Assembly (NCBI GenBank): GCA_021200565.1
Contig: JAJQGJ010000012.1
Span: 195,464 to 259,463, forward strand
Direction: 5' to 3'
Length of the DNA stretch: 64,000 nucleotides
Source of the DNA: Oscillospiraceae bacterium
Lineage (GTDB): Bacteria > Bacillota > Clostridia > Oscillospirales > Ruminococcaceae
Below the pieces are notes generated by a model. The model was not told the origin of the DNA. It did not search any database and worked only from the letters and a program-made list of their open reading frames with translations. Position 1 is the first letter of the stretch; each line of letters opens with the position of its first letter. The translations under genes were made by a program, and so were the position numbers. Shown here piece after piece: positions 32,964-43,004 of this stretch.

Positions 32964-34964
32964 TTACTCTTCCTCAGCCTCAGCTTCCTCTTCGGGAGCT
33001 TCATCATGGGACTTAGGCTTGTATTCGCCGTCGGGGAGAAGCGCTCTTATCGAAAGGCTTACTCTCTTGTTAGCGATGTCGCAGTCGGTGATCTTGGCAG
33101 TCACTACGTCGCCTACAGTCAGGAAATCGGAAACGTTTGCAACTCTCTGGTTGGCGATCTGGGAAATATGGATGAGTCCATCGATGCCGGGAATGATCTG
33201 AGCGAATGCTCCGAAGCCGGTGATGGAAACGATCTTTACTTCAACGGTCTGTCCGACAGAATAGTTATTCTCGAAGATTACCCAAGGATTATCCTCAGTC
33301 TTCTTGTAGACGAGAGAAACTTTGCCGGTCTCCTTGTCGATGTCCTTGATGGTGACTTCGATGTGATCTCCTACCGATACAACATCCGACGGATGCTTGA
33401 TTCTTGCCCATGTGAGATCCATTCTTCTGACCAAGCCGTCAACTCCGCCGACATCAACGAATACTCCGTAGTCGGTGATGGACTTGACTTCGCCCAGGAT
33501 GGTCTGTCCGACCTCAGCGTTTTCGAAGAACTCTTCCTTGCGCTTTGCTCTCTCCTCAGCGGTTACCTTTCTTATCGAACCTACAGCTCTCTTTCTCTGC
33601 TCGTTGAGTTCAATTATCTTGAATCTGACTTCCTTCTTAAGAAGGGAATCCATAGCCTCAGAAGCTCTGACACCAGTCTGGGATGCAGGAACGAAAACTC
33701 TCATTCCGTTGCAGGTGACGATAACGCCGCCCTTGATGATGTTGGTGACTGTGCCGGTGAGAACCTCGCCGCTCTCATAAGCCTTCTTGACATCGTCATA
33801 GCCCTTCTGAGCGTCAACCTGCTTCTTTGAAAGCGTTGCGATGCCCTCTGCGTCGTTCAATTTGGTGACGATTACGTCGATGGTGTCGCCAACCTTGACT
33901 ACATCTTCAGGCTTTGCGTTAGGATCTGCCGAAAGCTCGGATGATGGAATATATCCGGTATGCTTGGTGCCAATATCAACTATAACTTCAGTGCTGTTAA
34001 CCGCTGTTACTACGCCGCTTACTCTCTTTCCGGTATATATTTTCTTGAAGGTCTGTTCAATCGCTTCTTCGAAATTGAACTCCTCCTCGTTTGACAAAAT
34101 CTCAGTCATGTCTTTTTTTACCTCCTCAATGATATATGCCGGAGTTGATGCGCCGGCTGAAATCCCAACGGATTCCGCAGTAGAAAAATCAATGTCCTTT
34201 AGCTCCCGGGAACTTTCGATAAGGTAGCACCTGCAATGACAATTACAAATGTCGTACAGCTTTTTTGTGTTTGAGCTGTTGCGCCCGCCTATTATCAGCA
34301 TAGTATCACATTTGCGGGAAAGAGACTCCGCTTCCGACTGTCTTTTCTCGGTAGCGGTGCAGATTGTGTCATAAATCGTAACTCCCTGAAAATCCGAGGA
34401 TGCCACTATACACTGATTCCACATTCTTATATTATAAGTTGTTTGCGAAAGAATTGCAACACCTTTTTTTGATTTTTCACAATTCTTTCTAAGAAGCTTA
34501 ACAAGCTCAACGCAATTCGGGAAAACTTCAGCACTTCCGGAGCCATTTGTATCCGCCCAACCTAAGATTCCCTGAACCTCCGGATGCTCCTTATCTCCTG
34601 CTATGAGAACAAGGTCGCCCGCCAAGGTTCTCTCCGCCACAAGCTTATGAATCTTCGTGACGAAAGGGCATGTGGCGTCGATGATATTGACTCCTCTTCT
34701 TTCAAGCTCTTCGAAAACAGCTTTCCCGACTCCGTGGGAACGGATGATGACTGTGTCTCCCGCATCAGCCTCAGACGGAGAATTTATGACGCTGATGCCA
34801 CGGCTTTCGAGGTCGGAAACAACAGACGGATTGTGGATAAGAGGACCCAGAGTGTAAATTTTACTGCCCGCTCTTTTCTCTGCGGTTTCATAGGCTATCT
34901 TCACCGCCCTGTCCACTCCGAAGCAGAAGCCGGCGGTTTTCGCAACTGTTATGCTCTTATTCAT
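32964..34964 (-). CDS. ispH: IspH fused to four S1 RNA-binding domains
   Basis: In 666 residues, the first 285 or so are 4-hydroxy-3-methylbut-2-enyl diphosphate reductase, the last step of the MEP isoprenoid pathway. Three cluster cysteines are visible (GFCFGV, DATCPFV, DTICTAT). Four S1 domains follow (GVVTAVNSTEVIVDIG, GTVTNIIKGGVIV, GEVKSITDYGVFVDVGG, KIVSITGFGAFAQI), like ribosomal protein S1. The C-terminus is acidic. This fusion is known in Clostridia. Its start overlaps the end of the Cmk-PlsC gene, so they share an operon. Confidence 0.95.
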   Translation of the reverse strand: MNKSITVAKTAGFCFGVDRAVKIAYETAEKRAGSKIYTLGPLIHNPSVVSDLESRGISVINSPSEADAGDTVIIRSHGVGKAVFEELERRGVNIIDATCPFVTKIHKLVAERTLAGDLVLIAGDKEHPEVQGILGWADTNGSGSAEVFPNCVELVKLLRKNCEKSKKGVAILSQTTYNIRMWNQCIVASSDFQGVTIYDTICTATEKRQSEAESLSRKCDTMLIIGGRNSSNTKKLYDICNCHCRCYLIESSRELKDIDFSTAESVGISAGASTPAYIIEEVKKDMTEILSNEEEFNFEEAIEQTFKKIYTGKRVSGVVTAVNSTEVIVDIGTKHTGYIPSSELSADPNAKPEDVVKVGDTIDVIVTKLNDAEGIATLSKKQVDAQKGYDDVKKAYESGEVLTGTVTNIIKGGVIVTCNGMRVFVPASQTGVRASEAMDSLLKKEVRFKIIELNEQRKRAVGSIRKVTAEERAKRKEEFFENAEVGQTILGEVKSITDYGVFVDVGGVDGLVRRMDLTWARIKHPSDVVSVGDHIEVTIKDIDKETGKVSLVYKKTEDNPWVIFENNYSVGQTVEVKIVSITGFGAFAQIIPGIDGLIHISQIANQRVANVSDFLTVGDVVTAKITDCDIANKRVSLSIRALLPDGEYKPKSHDEAPEEEAEAEEE

Positions 34965-36249
34965 CTATTAGTCCTTTGACTTCGTTCAAAATTATGTCTC
35001 TTGAGTGCCTGAGCTCGCTTGAGCTCAGCGAATTGACCTTGAGCTTATAGTATGGAATCAGCTTGCCAAATCTGACAGTCAGGAAAATTCTTCCGAATCT
35101 TGTTTTGCGCTTGGTGATTCCGACCGGAAGAACATCGGCATTGGCTTCGCTTGCGACGAATGCAACGCCGCTCTTGAAGGTGCCGAGTTTACCGTCCTTT
35201 GAACGTGTTCCCTCGGGGAAGATGGTGAGGTTGTAGCCTCTGTCAAGCCATTTTATAGCAGTTCTGATTGCAGATTTGTCGCTCTTTCCTCTCTTGACCG
35301 GAAAAGCGTGGAACACCTTGAGAGCATTGGCGATCTTGTAGTCGAAAATGTCCTCCTTAGCCATATATGCCGAGATGTTATTTATCTTCACTCCGATTGC
35401 AACTGGGTCAAGAAGCGTGTGGTGATTTGGTGCGATGACATACGAGCCGGTTTTCGGGATGTTCTCAAGCCCTTCATAGCGCACCTTCATCACTATTTTC
35501 AGGAGGACAAGCGCAATTCCCCTGATTATGCTGTAAAAAAAGCGGTTTACTGCCGGCACCATGCCACGTGCCGGTCTTAATGCGTTGAGCCTCTCATCCA
35601 CTATCTCAAGGACTGCCGAAACTGCGCCGTCTATATCTAAGTTTGAAGTGTCGAGCTCATAAGCATCATCGGCTTTTTTGAGAGGCGCTGCCGCCCTGTG
35701 GGAGTCGTTATAGTCACGCTCGTTGATCTCTTTCAGAATCTCTTCATACGAGATTTCCTGACCCTTTGACAAATGCTCCTTGAGCCTTCGGTTGGCTCTT
35801 TCCTCGGCAGAAGCGGTCATGAATATCTTGACCTGGGCGTTCGGGAGGATAACTGTTCCGATGTCCCGCCCGTCCATGACGATATTGTGCTTTTCCGCCA
35901 TGTTTCTCTGAAGCGAAAGAAGGAATTCACGAACTTCAGGAATAGCCGAAACGCTTGAAGCCGCCATCGCAATTTCAGGAGTCCTAATTGCCTCGGAAAC
36001 GTCTTCGCCGTTCATGATGACACGCTGCGTGCCGTCTATATACTTGAGTTCAAGCTGGATTTCGGGAAGCAGAGGAACAACCTCGGAAGCCACGCCCGTC
36101 TTCGCACCATGCCTCACCGAATAGAGCCCGATTGAACGGTATAATGCGCCGGTATCGACATAGACATAACCTAAGGTTTTTGCAACCTCCTTAGCTATTG
36201 TCGATTTTCCGGCACCGCTCGGTCCGTCGAGTGCGATATTTATTCCCAT
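34957..36249 (-). CDS. cmk: Cytidylate kinase fused to a PlsC-type acyltransferase
   Basis: Residues 1-220 are CMP kinase (P-loop GPSGAGKST, then YVDTGALYRSIG and GRDIGTVILP). Residues 230-430 are 1-acylglycerol-3-phosphate acyltransferase, with the catalytic NHHTLLDP (HX4D) and FPEGTRSKDG. It joins a nucleotide step to membrane lipid synthesis in one polypeptide. In most bacteria cmk and plsC are separate but neighbouring genes, so this is a fusion of adjacent genes. It overlaps the yhiN-type gene upstream and the ispH gene downstream. Confidence 0.94.
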   Translation of the reverse strand: MGINIALDGPSGAGKSTIAKEVAKTLGYVYVDTGALYRSIGLYSVRHGAKTGVASEVVPLLPEIQLELKYIDGTQRVIMNGEDVSEAIRTPEIAMAASSVSAIPEVREFLLSLQRNMAEKHNIVMDGRDIGTVILPNAQVKIFMTASAEERANRRLKEHLSKGQEISYEEILKEINERDYNDSHRAAAPLKKADDAYELDTSNLDIDGAVSAVLEIVDERLNALRPARGMVPAVNRFFYSIIRGIALVLLKIVMKVRYEGLENIPKTGSYVIAPNHHTLLDPVAIGVKINNISAYMAKEDIFDYKIANALKVFHAFPVKRGKSDKSAIRTAIKWLDRGYNLTIFPEGTRSKDGKLGTFKSGVAFVASEANADVLPVGITKRKTRFGRIFLTVRFGKLIPYYKLKVNSLSSSELRHSRDIILNEVKGLIDE

Positions 36250-37490
36250 GTGGATTCACCTTTCCTGATTATGATTGCCCTGACTGCTGTCTCGGCTGTT
36301 GCAAACGCTATCTGCAGGTTATAGCCGCCTGTCATGGCGTCGCAGTCGATTATCTCTCCCGCAAAGTAAAGCCCGGAAACGAGCTTTGACTCCATAGTTG
36401 CGGGATTTATTTCTTTCGTCTTCACTCCGCCACGGGTGACTATTCCCTCTTCTATAGGTCTTAAGCCTGTTACCGTGAGCTCGAGAGACTTTGTCAGTCG
36501 TGCCAGATTCTCTTTTTCTTCTCTTGTTATCTGGTTGCAGGGCTTGTCCGGATTTATTTCCGAAAGCCTGAGCATGTCGGGTCTTAGCTCTCTTGGGAAA
36601 AGCTTCCCGAGCGATTCCGAAAACGGTTCGTTCGGTATTTCATCGAAATCTCTCTGGATTCGCTTCACGAGCTGTTCCGTAGTAAGCCCGGGCTTTAAGT
36701 CTATCACTATCTTGTAGTCTTGTTTATCGTCGATAAAGCAGGATGCAGACAAGCTGAGCGGTCCTGCAATGCCGTATCTTGAGAAACTCATCTCGCCGAG
36801 TTCACTGTAAATAGGCTTCTTTTTATCCCCGTAAAGCGAGAGAGTCACATTCTTTATCGTGAAGCCATATAGCACCTCAGAAAATCTTTCTCTTGTCTCG
36901 ATTGGCACTAGTGACGCTTTCGGCTCGGAGATAGTGTGACCACACTTGCAAGCAAGTGTATATCCATCCCCGGTTGAGCCGGTTTTCGGGTAGCTTTTGC
37001 CGCCGGTTGCGAGTATCACATAATCTGCTTTATATTCGCCATGCTCTCCCTGAACTCCGGTAACTGCGCCGTTTTCAGTGAGAATCCTGACAGCTCTGTC
37101 CCTGACAACCTTGACGCCAGATCTTTCAAGAACCGCTGCGACGTCACTTGCCTTGTCGCTCACCGGGAAGACTCTTCCGCCACGCTCAGTTTTGAGAGGA
37201 ACGCCGTGAGCTTCGAACCACTGCATTGTGTCCTGCGGAGAGAGGTTGTCAAGAGCACTGTAGAGAAACTTCGGGTTCCGGATGACGTTTTTCAACACGT
37301 TTTCAACAGTGCAGTTGTTGGTCAGGTTGCATCTGCCCTTGCCGGAGATGCGGAGCTTGCGGAGGGTTTGTCCTGTCGGTTCAAGAACTCTGACGCTAAG
37401 ACCCATCTCAGAAAGTCTTGCTGCTGCAAACATTCCTGCTGCACCGCCGCCTATTATCACTATGTCAGATGCCACGGTTTCCGTCCTCAT
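36240..37490 (-). CDS. YhiN/HI0933-family flavoprotein (NAD(P)/FAD-dependent oxidoreductase)
   Basis: The 416-residue protein has an N-terminal FAD-binding GGGAAGMFAA motif, GKGRCNLTN typical of this family, and a second FAD contact (ATGGKSYPKTGSTGDGY). The C-terminal GLYFAGEIIDCDAMTGGYNLQIAFATA is diagnostic. The substrate is unknown. I prefer the ATG at 37490, nearest to the FAD motif; ATGs at 37505 and 37529 lie deeper inside the RpiR gene. Confidence 0.9.
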   Translation of the reverse strand: MRTETVASDIVIIGGGAAGMFAAARLSEMGLSVRVLEPTGQTLRKLRISGKGRCNLTNNCTVENVLKNVIRNPKFLYSALDNLSPQDTMQWFEAHGVPLKTERGGRVFPVSDKASDVAAVLERSGVKVVRDRAVRILTENGAVTGVQGEHGEYKADYVILATGGKSYPKTGSTGDGYTLACKCGHTISEPKASLVPIETRERFSEVLYGFTIKNVTLSLYGDKKKPIYSELGEMSFSRYGIAGPLSLSASCFIDDKQDYKIVIDLKPGLTTEQLVKRIQRDFDEIPNEPFSESLGKLFPRELRPDMLRLSEINPDKPCNQITREEKENLARLTKSLELTVTGLRPIEEGIVTRGGVKTKEINPATMESKLVSGLYFAGEIIDCDAMTGGYNLQIAFATAETAVRAIIIRKGESTWE

Positions 37491-38352
37491 TCTTCTGATA
37501 GACATCGTATTCGTCCCAGATTTCCTCAAGCTTTGAGAAGCTCTTCTCGACTTCCTCGTGATTTTTCAGCGATACCGCCGCAATAAGTGCGTTAATCAAA
37601 CTCATCGGAGCGACGAGCGAATCTACGAACGAGACCATATCGGATCTTGCCAAAAGAACATTTCCCGAATTCTCAGCGATAGGCGAATCGAGGCTGTCGG
37701 TGATGGCGAGCGTTCCTGCGCCCTTCTTTCTCGCATAAGCAAGAGCCTGAACCGTCTGGCGGGAGTATCTCGGGAAAGAGATGCCTATAAGGAGATCCCC
37801 TTCGCCGAGCCGCATGAGCTGCTCAAAAAGCTCTGAGCGGCTGCCCTGCCGGAGTGTCACGACATCCGGGCGCATGAGCTGGAAATAGTAGCCCATGAAC
37901 GAGGCAAGTGCTGCCGAGCTTCTGACACCCAATATGTAAATGTGCCGGGCGTTTATAATGCTGTCGACAGCTTGATTGAAATTATTCTCATCGGTCTCTT
38001 CAAGGGTCTGCCGGATGTGCTCGATGTCGTTTTTAAGAACTTTGCTGAAAACGTCTTCGGGACTGAGCCTACTCTGCTCGATTCTCTGAACCGCCGTCAG
38101 CTTGTTTCTGGCGGCTTCACGCAGAGCTCTCTGGAACTCCGGATAACCGGAAAAGCCGAGGTCGGAAGCAAATCTGACAACCGTCGATTCGCTGACGCCC
38201 ACGCACTCTCCAAGCTTTGCAGCAGTCAGATACTCCGCTTTGTCGTAGTGACCAAGGATATACCCGGCAATCTTCCTGTGACCCTTTGATGCGGTCTTTT
38301 CCCTTTCCCTTATCAAATCGAAAAGGTCTGATGAACTATTCAAGTCTGTCAC
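37465..38352 (-). CDS. RpiR/MurR-family regulator with SIS domain
   Basis: In 295 residues there is an N-terminal HTH_6 domain (residues 5-80, with LGECVGVSESTVVRFASDLGFSGYPEFQ) and a SIS sugar-phosphate-binding domain (about 130-260, with HIYILGVRSSAALASF). Regulators of this family sense phosphosugars. It heads an overlapping chain with the flavoprotein, cmk-plsC and ispH genes. Its stop overlaps the flavoprotein start, and its start overlaps the stop of the DUF3006 gene. Confidence 0.92.
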   Translation of the reverse strand: MTDLNSSSDLFDLIREREKTASKGHRKIAGYILGHYDKAEYLTAAKLGECVGVSESTVVRFASDLGFSGYPEFQRALREAARNKLTAVQRIEQSRLSPEDVFSKVLKNDIEHIRQTLEETDENNFNQAVDSIINARHIYILGVRSSAALASFMGYYFQLMRPDVVTLRQGSRSELFEQLMRLGEGDLLIGISFPRYSRQTVQALAYARKKGAGTLAITDSLDSPIAENSGNVLLARSDMVSFVDSLVAPMSLINALIAAVSLKNHEEVEKSFSKLEEIWDEYDVYQKNEDGNRGI

Positions 38353-38579
38353 TCCTCTGTCCTGTGTCTGAAAAGCCTCTTCTGCTTTTCCTTAATTCTT
38401 TCACGGCGCTCCCCCGTCAGATCCTCACGGAATATGAATCCGCTTTCGGTCTTCTCAAGAGAGTCGCCCTCATGTATGCCAGCTGGAAGCTCTCCTATCG
38501 GCACATCTATATGGCTGCCGTCCTCGCTTTCAAGAACGGCTATGTTATCTTCAAATCGGTCTATAATGTAAATTCCCAT
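38349..38579 (-). CDS. DUF3006-family small protein
   Basis: This 76-residue protein begins MGIYIIDRFEDNIAVLE, the characteristic DUF3006 pattern of a short beta-rich domain, and ends in a basic tail. It lies 6 bases after the MBL hydrolase gene, a pairing common in Firmicutes. The function is unknown. Confidence 0.8.
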   Translation of the reverse strand: MGIYIIDRFEDNIAVLESEDGSHIDVPIGELPAGIHEGDSLEKTESGFIFREDLTGERRERIKEKQKRLFRHRTEE

Positions 38580-38585
38580 CCAGTC

Positions 38586-39557
38586 TTACTCTCCATTCTC
38601 AGCCGATATGCTTAATCCCGAGTTCGTCACTGTGAAGACCACCGTGCCGTCGACATCGGTTCTGTAGATGTTTTCGGTGTAGAGCTCAAGCCGTGTGACA
38701 ACGTCCGAATTCGGATGGTTATAGCTGTTGTCGCCGCACTCGATGACGCAGTATTCTGGCGTGACGGCATCAAGGAAGGTGTAGCTTGAGGAAGTCGAGC
38801 TCCCGTGGTGCGCCACCTTCAGGACATCGACATCAACATTGACGCCGTTCTCAACAAGCTGGGTTTCTATGGCTTTCTCTATGTCTCCTGTGAAGAGGAA
38901 GGAGCTGCCGTCACAGTCGAACCTTATAACCACAGAGTAGTTATTGAGATTACTCGAATCGTAGTCAGGCACAGTAATTGTCAGAGTCCCGCTACCGAAC
39001 TCAAGCGTGGTGCTCTCGGCAGCATAGAGTGGGCAGCCTTTTTCATCGATGGCGTCAAGGAGCTTTTCATATGCGTTCGTTGTCGGAACATATTCGTCCG
39101 GCAGCTCTGGCATTATGACCTCGCCTATCTCGATGTCGGAGGCGATAACCTTTCTGAGCCCGCCGATATGGTCGGAATGAGGGTGGGTTCCCACGACATA
39201 GTCGAGCTTCGTGATTCCGAGCTCGCTCAGGTATGCAACTACCGTGTCGCCATACTCCGCCTCACCGGCGTCTATGAGCATAGTAGTTCCGTCGTCGGCG
39301 ATGATGAGTTCGCTGTCTCCCTGACCGACGTTTATGAAGTGCACCGTAGCATAGCTCTGCTCATCATCAGGCTCCGGCTCTTCGCTGGATGAAGCAGCGG
39401 TGGTGACTGGTTCGTCAGGCTTTTCAACCTCCGGCTCCTCCACAAAGAAATGGTCGACGCCGACATAGATAATAAACAGCGCAGCAATCAGCACGAGTGC
39501 CGCCGGCAAGCTTATTCTGTTTTTTCTTTTATGTGTACTGCGGCGGGATGGTGGCAT
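38586..39557 (-). CDS. Secreted or membrane-anchored ComEC-type metallo-beta-lactamase-fold hydrolase
   Basis: The 323-residue protein has an N-terminal membrane anchor (about 17-37) and an acidic Ser/Pro-rich spacer. The MBL domain contains INVGQGDSELI, THPHSDHIGG (metal-binding His/Asp), LFTGDIEKAIE and KVAHHGSSTSS, which match the extracellular MBL domain of the competence protein ComEC. It probably acts outside the membrane as a nuclease or phosphoesterase; the substrate is not proven. GAGGAG precedes the ATG. Confidence 0.88.
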   Translation of the reverse strand: MPPSRRSTHKRKNRISLPAALVLIAALFIIYVGVDHFFVEEPEVEKPDEPVTTAASSSEEPEPDDEQSYATVHFINVGQGDSELIIADDGTTMLIDAGEAEYGDTVVAYLSELGITKLDYVVGTHPHSDHIGGLRKVIASDIEIGEVIMPELPDEYVPTTNAYEKLLDAIDEKGCPLYAAESTTLEFGSGTLTITVPDYDSSNLNNYSVVIRFDCDGSSFLFTGDIEKAIETQLVENGVNVDVDVLKVAHHGSSTSSSYTFLDAVTPEYCVIECGDNSYNHPNSDVVTRLELYTENIYRTDVDGTVVFTVTNSGLSISAENGE

Positions 39558-39577
39558 GTGTCTCCTCTAAATATATC

Positions 39578-40321
39578 TCAATAAATATGGCTGAAAATGA
39601 GTGCTAGAATTCCGGCTAAGGCTAAGAACGGAAGAAGCAGGAGAAAGAGATACAGAAGTCCTGCCCAGCAGGATGGTTTTTCCTTGCTTGCTGCGACTGC
39701 CGGCGCTTCATATGCTGGCTCTTTCTGGTTGGCTTCTTTACACTTCTTTATGAATTGGCTGTGTTCGCTCTCAGGAATAACATGCAGTGTATCCTCCATG
39801 AGCATCAGGAATGGAGTGTCGACTTCAATCGGAGGCAGTGTCACTCCGGTTGCGTTCTTCAGATCATTTCTGATTTTGTCGATTTCCATCTGCCCGATGC
39901 CGAAGGCATAGCAAAGCATCGAATCCCATCTTACCTCTTCGGGAGTGAATGCGAGCTTATACTGCGTTTTTTCCGGATGGGAATACTTCACAACCTTCCG
40001 TGAAAAATACTTCCATACCTCGCTCATTTCCTCAAAATTAAGATTTTTCTCATAATATTGATAAGCAAATCTGTACATATCCCTGAGTGTCACGAAATCT
40101 GAGACATAAACCTCGTCAACAGGCGGCAACATAGCTAAGGTCTCCCTCAGGTGCATGTAAATTACCGTTTTCTTTATGTTACTGACCTGAAGCTCCTCAA
40201 AGGTCTGACTGAGGTTCAGCTCCTCATTTTCATTCAAACCGCAATCACTTACAAGTACATCACGGAAGTCATTATAAACTTCGCCATAGCGTATCAGCGC
40301 CGCATCTCTGCTCATTGCCAT
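39578..40321 (-). CDS. Hypothetical protein with C-terminal membrane anchor
   Basis: The 247-residue product (start at 40321 after AAAGGG; an in-frame ATG at 40339 has no site) is soluble and helical over most of its length. It ends in one strong hydrophobic helix (LLYLFLLLLPFLALAGILALIF), so it is tail-anchored. I recognise no domain. It lies between the MBL hydrolase and ftsK genes on the same strand. Confidence 0.7.
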   Translation of the reverse strand: MAMSRDAALIRYGEVYNDFRDVLVSDCGLNENEELNLSQTFEELQVSNIKKTVIYMHLRETLAMLPPVDEVYVSDFVTLRDMYRFAYQYYEKNLNFEEMSEVWKYFSRKVVKYSHPEKTQYKLAFTPEEVRWDSMLCYAFGIGQMEIDKIRNDLKNATGVTLPPIEVDTPFLMLMEDTLHVIPESEHSQFIKKCKEANQKEPAYEAPAVAASKEKPSCWAGLLYLFLLLLPFLALAGILALIFSHIY

Positions 40322-40369
40322 ATTCAATTTCCCTTTCAATTTGTATTTAATGCCGCCCGGCTTGAAAAA

Positions 40370-42952
40370 CTATTCTCCGTTGGAATTGTCGGAAGCTTCC
40401 TGTCCCCCCGCTCCCGCTCCGATCATCGCCCTTCTCTCCATCCACTGCGCCTTGGTCATCAGGACCTGTCTTGGCTTTGCGCCATCTGCGGGTCCTACGA
40501 TGCCCATCGATTCGAGCTCGTCCATTGTTCTGGCGGCACGGGCATAGCCTAATTTCAGGCGCCTCTGCAGGAAGCTCGTAGAGGCTTGTCCGGCTTCGAC
40601 GACCACCTCGATGGCACGCTCGGTCATATCGTCAGTTCCACTGCCCTTGGATTCGTCTCCGTCAGCTGCCGGCTTCTCGCCCTTTGAGACCGGAATGTGC
40701 TTCTCGATTTCGCTTTCGATCTTTTCGTCATACTGCTGCTCTGCGGTTTGTGACTTCAAATACTCGACAACACGCTTTATCTCGTTTGTGGCGACAAAGC
40801 CGCCCTGGATTCTCGTAGGCTTCGACTGTCCTACCGGCTTATAGAGAAGGTCTCCGTTTCCGAGGAGGTCTTCGGCTCCGCCCTCATCAAGTATTACTCT
40901 TGAATCAATCTGGTTCGATACCTTAAGAGCGACACGGCTCGGGATATTTGCCTTGATAAGACCGGTGACTATGTCAACTCTCGGGCTTTGGGTTGCGACA
41001 ATAAGGTGCATGCCGGCAGCACGAGCAAGCTGAGCAAGTCTGCAGATAGATTCCTCAACATCCTTCGGAGCCGCCATCATGAGGTCTGCCAGCTCGTCCA
41101 CGACTATTACCATCTGGGGAAGAGGCTTCAGGTTCTCACTTTCCTCAGCAAGCTTGTTGTAGTCCTTGAGGTCACGGACGCTGTTTTCGGCGAAGATGCT
41201 GTAACGCTTGAGCATTTCGGTGACCGCCCAGCCGAGAGCACCCGCCGCTTTCTTGGCGTCGGTTACAACCGGGATGAGAAGGTGCGGGATTCCATTATAG
41301 ACCGGGAATTCGACCTGTTTCGGGTCGACTAAGATAAGCTTGACCTCTTCGGGAGAGGCGTTGTAGAGGATACTCATTATGATTGAGTTTGTGAAGACCG
41401 ATTTACCGGAGCCGGTGGTTCCGGCGATCAGGATATGCGGCATCTTCGAGATGTCGCCGATTATTATCTTGCCGTCGATGTCACGCCCGACAGGGAAGCT
41501 GAGCTTGCCCTTGGCTGTCTTAAACTCCTCGCTGTCGATAAGCTCTCTTATGTAGACTGTTTCACGCTGCTTGTTGGCAAGCTCGATGCCGACTGCGGCT
41601 TTTCCGGGGATAGGAGCCTCGATTCTCACGCCGCTTGCGGCTAAGTTGAGGGCAATATCGTCGGCAAGGCTTGTGATTTTTGAGACCTTGACGCCCGCCG
41701 CCGGCTGGAGCTCATAACGGGTAACCGAAGGACCACGGCTGATGCCGACAATCCGGGTTGCTACTCCAAAGCTTCTGAGAGTTTCAACCAATGTCTGGGA
41801 ATTCTTCTCGGATTCTATAGCATAATCTTCAGCCGAAGACTTTCTCTCAACAGGATTCAGAAGATCAATAGGAGGAGCATTGTAAGCCGAAACTGTCGAA
41901 TTCTCCATCTCGATAAGAGCGGTCTGACCACCCTCGGTGACATAGATTTTGTTTTCCGGCTCGGCTTCTGTTACGCCGGTTTCGACTGTCTCAGTCTTCT
42001 TCGGCTCTTCTTTCTTAGCCTTGACGGGTTCAGGCTTTTTCTCCTCCGGCTTCTCAGCAGTCGGAAGAACCTCCTCGCTCGCTTTGATTGTGATGTCATC
42101 GTCTGTTATGAAGTCGGCGGGCATCTTCTCAGCCTTTTTCGCAGGCTTCTTCACAGGAAGATTCTTAAGAGCCTCCTGCTCATCATCCTCTAAGAATTTG
42201 GCAATGTCGATTCTCGGCTCCTGAGCTTTTTTCTGCTTTTCTTTTTCCTTGGCTTCTGCTTCTTCTTTCTTGCGCTTCTCTGCGTTTTCGGCTTCACGCT
42301 CCTGACGCTGGGCTTCTCTCTCCTCGGCAGATTCCGAAAGCGCGCACTTCGCCTTTCCGAAAAGACCGCCGATGAATTTTCCAATATCGACTATCGTGAT
42401 ATTCGTGAGAAGCATCACAAAGAGAAGCACCAGAAGTATAATGACAATCAGTGCTCCGACATTTCCGCAGAGCTTACTGAGGGCTCCGCCTATGAATATA
42501 CTCAGTGCGCCGCCGCCCTTGTGGTTCAAGGCGCCGTTCTGATAAAGGGATTTGATGATTGCTCCGAAGCTGTCACCCGAAAATGCAGGGGTCTTCGAGA
42601 TGAAGCCGTTGATTATCTCGAACATCGGGCTGACGAGGAAGATAAGAACTATTCCCTGAACCGTCTTGATGACGGCTGCGCTGCTCGATTTGTCGATAGC
42701 CAGCATGCAAGCAACATATATAATTATAGGCGCAACAAAGGCTGCGGAGATTCCGAAGAGTCCCCACATGACATTGTGCATACCGTTCCACAGAGCCTGC
42801 CCCTTGATCCACGTCACAAACAGCAGGAATATTCCCACAATAGAGAATACTATAGAGTAAACCCGGTTCCGCCTGAGCCTCTGCGCCTCGGTAGCTTTAG
42901 CCGAAGTCGAGGTTCTTTTTCTTGTTGTCGTCTTTTTCTTTGCTTGCGCCAT
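40370..42952 (-). CDS. ftsK: FtsK/SpoIIIE-family DNA translocase
   Basis: The 860-residue protein has a basic N-terminus, four membrane helices (about 25-190), and a long Lys/Glu-rich linker. The motor domain has Walker A IAGTTGSGKSVFTNS and IVVDELADLMM, and a C-terminal winged-helix gamma domain (STSFLQRRLKLGYARAARTMDELES) that reads the polarity sequences in DNA. It pumps chromosome DNA at the septum, in division or into the forespore. I start it at 42952 after AAAGGTGATATA; upstream codons run into a repeat element. Confidence 0.95.
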   Translation of the reverse strand: MAQAKKKTTTRKRTSTSAKATEAQRLRRNRVYSIVFSIVGIFLLFVTWIKGQALWNGMHNVMWGLFGISAAFVAPIIIYVACMLAIDKSSSAAVIKTVQGIVLIFLVSPMFEIINGFISKTPAFSGDSFGAIIKSLYQNGALNHKGGGALSIFIGGALSKLCGNVGALIVIILLVLLFVMLLTNITIVDIGKFIGGLFGKAKCALSESAEEREAQRQEREAENAEKRKKEEAEAKEKEKQKKAQEPRIDIAKFLEDDEQEALKNLPVKKPAKKAEKMPADFITDDDITIKASEEVLPTAEKPEEKKPEPVKAKKEEPKKTETVETGVTEAEPENKIYVTEGGQTALIEMENSTVSAYNAPPIDLLNPVERKSSAEDYAIESEKNSQTLVETLRSFGVATRIVGISRGPSVTRYELQPAAGVKVSKITSLADDIALNLAASGVRIEAPIPGKAAVGIELANKQRETVYIRELIDSEEFKTAKGKLSFPVGRDIDGKIIIGDISKMPHILIAGTTGSGKSVFTNSIIMSILYNASPEEVKLILVDPKQVEFPVYNGIPHLLIPVVTDAKKAAGALGWAVTEMLKRYSIFAENSVRDLKDYNKLAEESENLKPLPQMVIVVDELADLMMAAPKDVEESICRLAQLARAAGMHLIVATQSPRVDIVTGLIKANIPSRVALKVSNQIDSRVILDEGGAEDLLGNGDLLYKPVGQSKPTRIQGGFVATNEIKRVVEYLKSQTAEQQYDEKIESEIEKHIPVSKGEKPAADGDESKGSGTDDMTERAIEVVVEAGQASTSFLQRRLKLGYARAARTMDELESMGIVGPADGAKPRQVLMTKAQWMERRAMIGAGAGGQEASDNSNGE

Positions 42953-43004
42953 TATATCACCTTTTACATACAGTATGTCGCCTGTTGGCGACTGCGCTTT
43001 GCGC

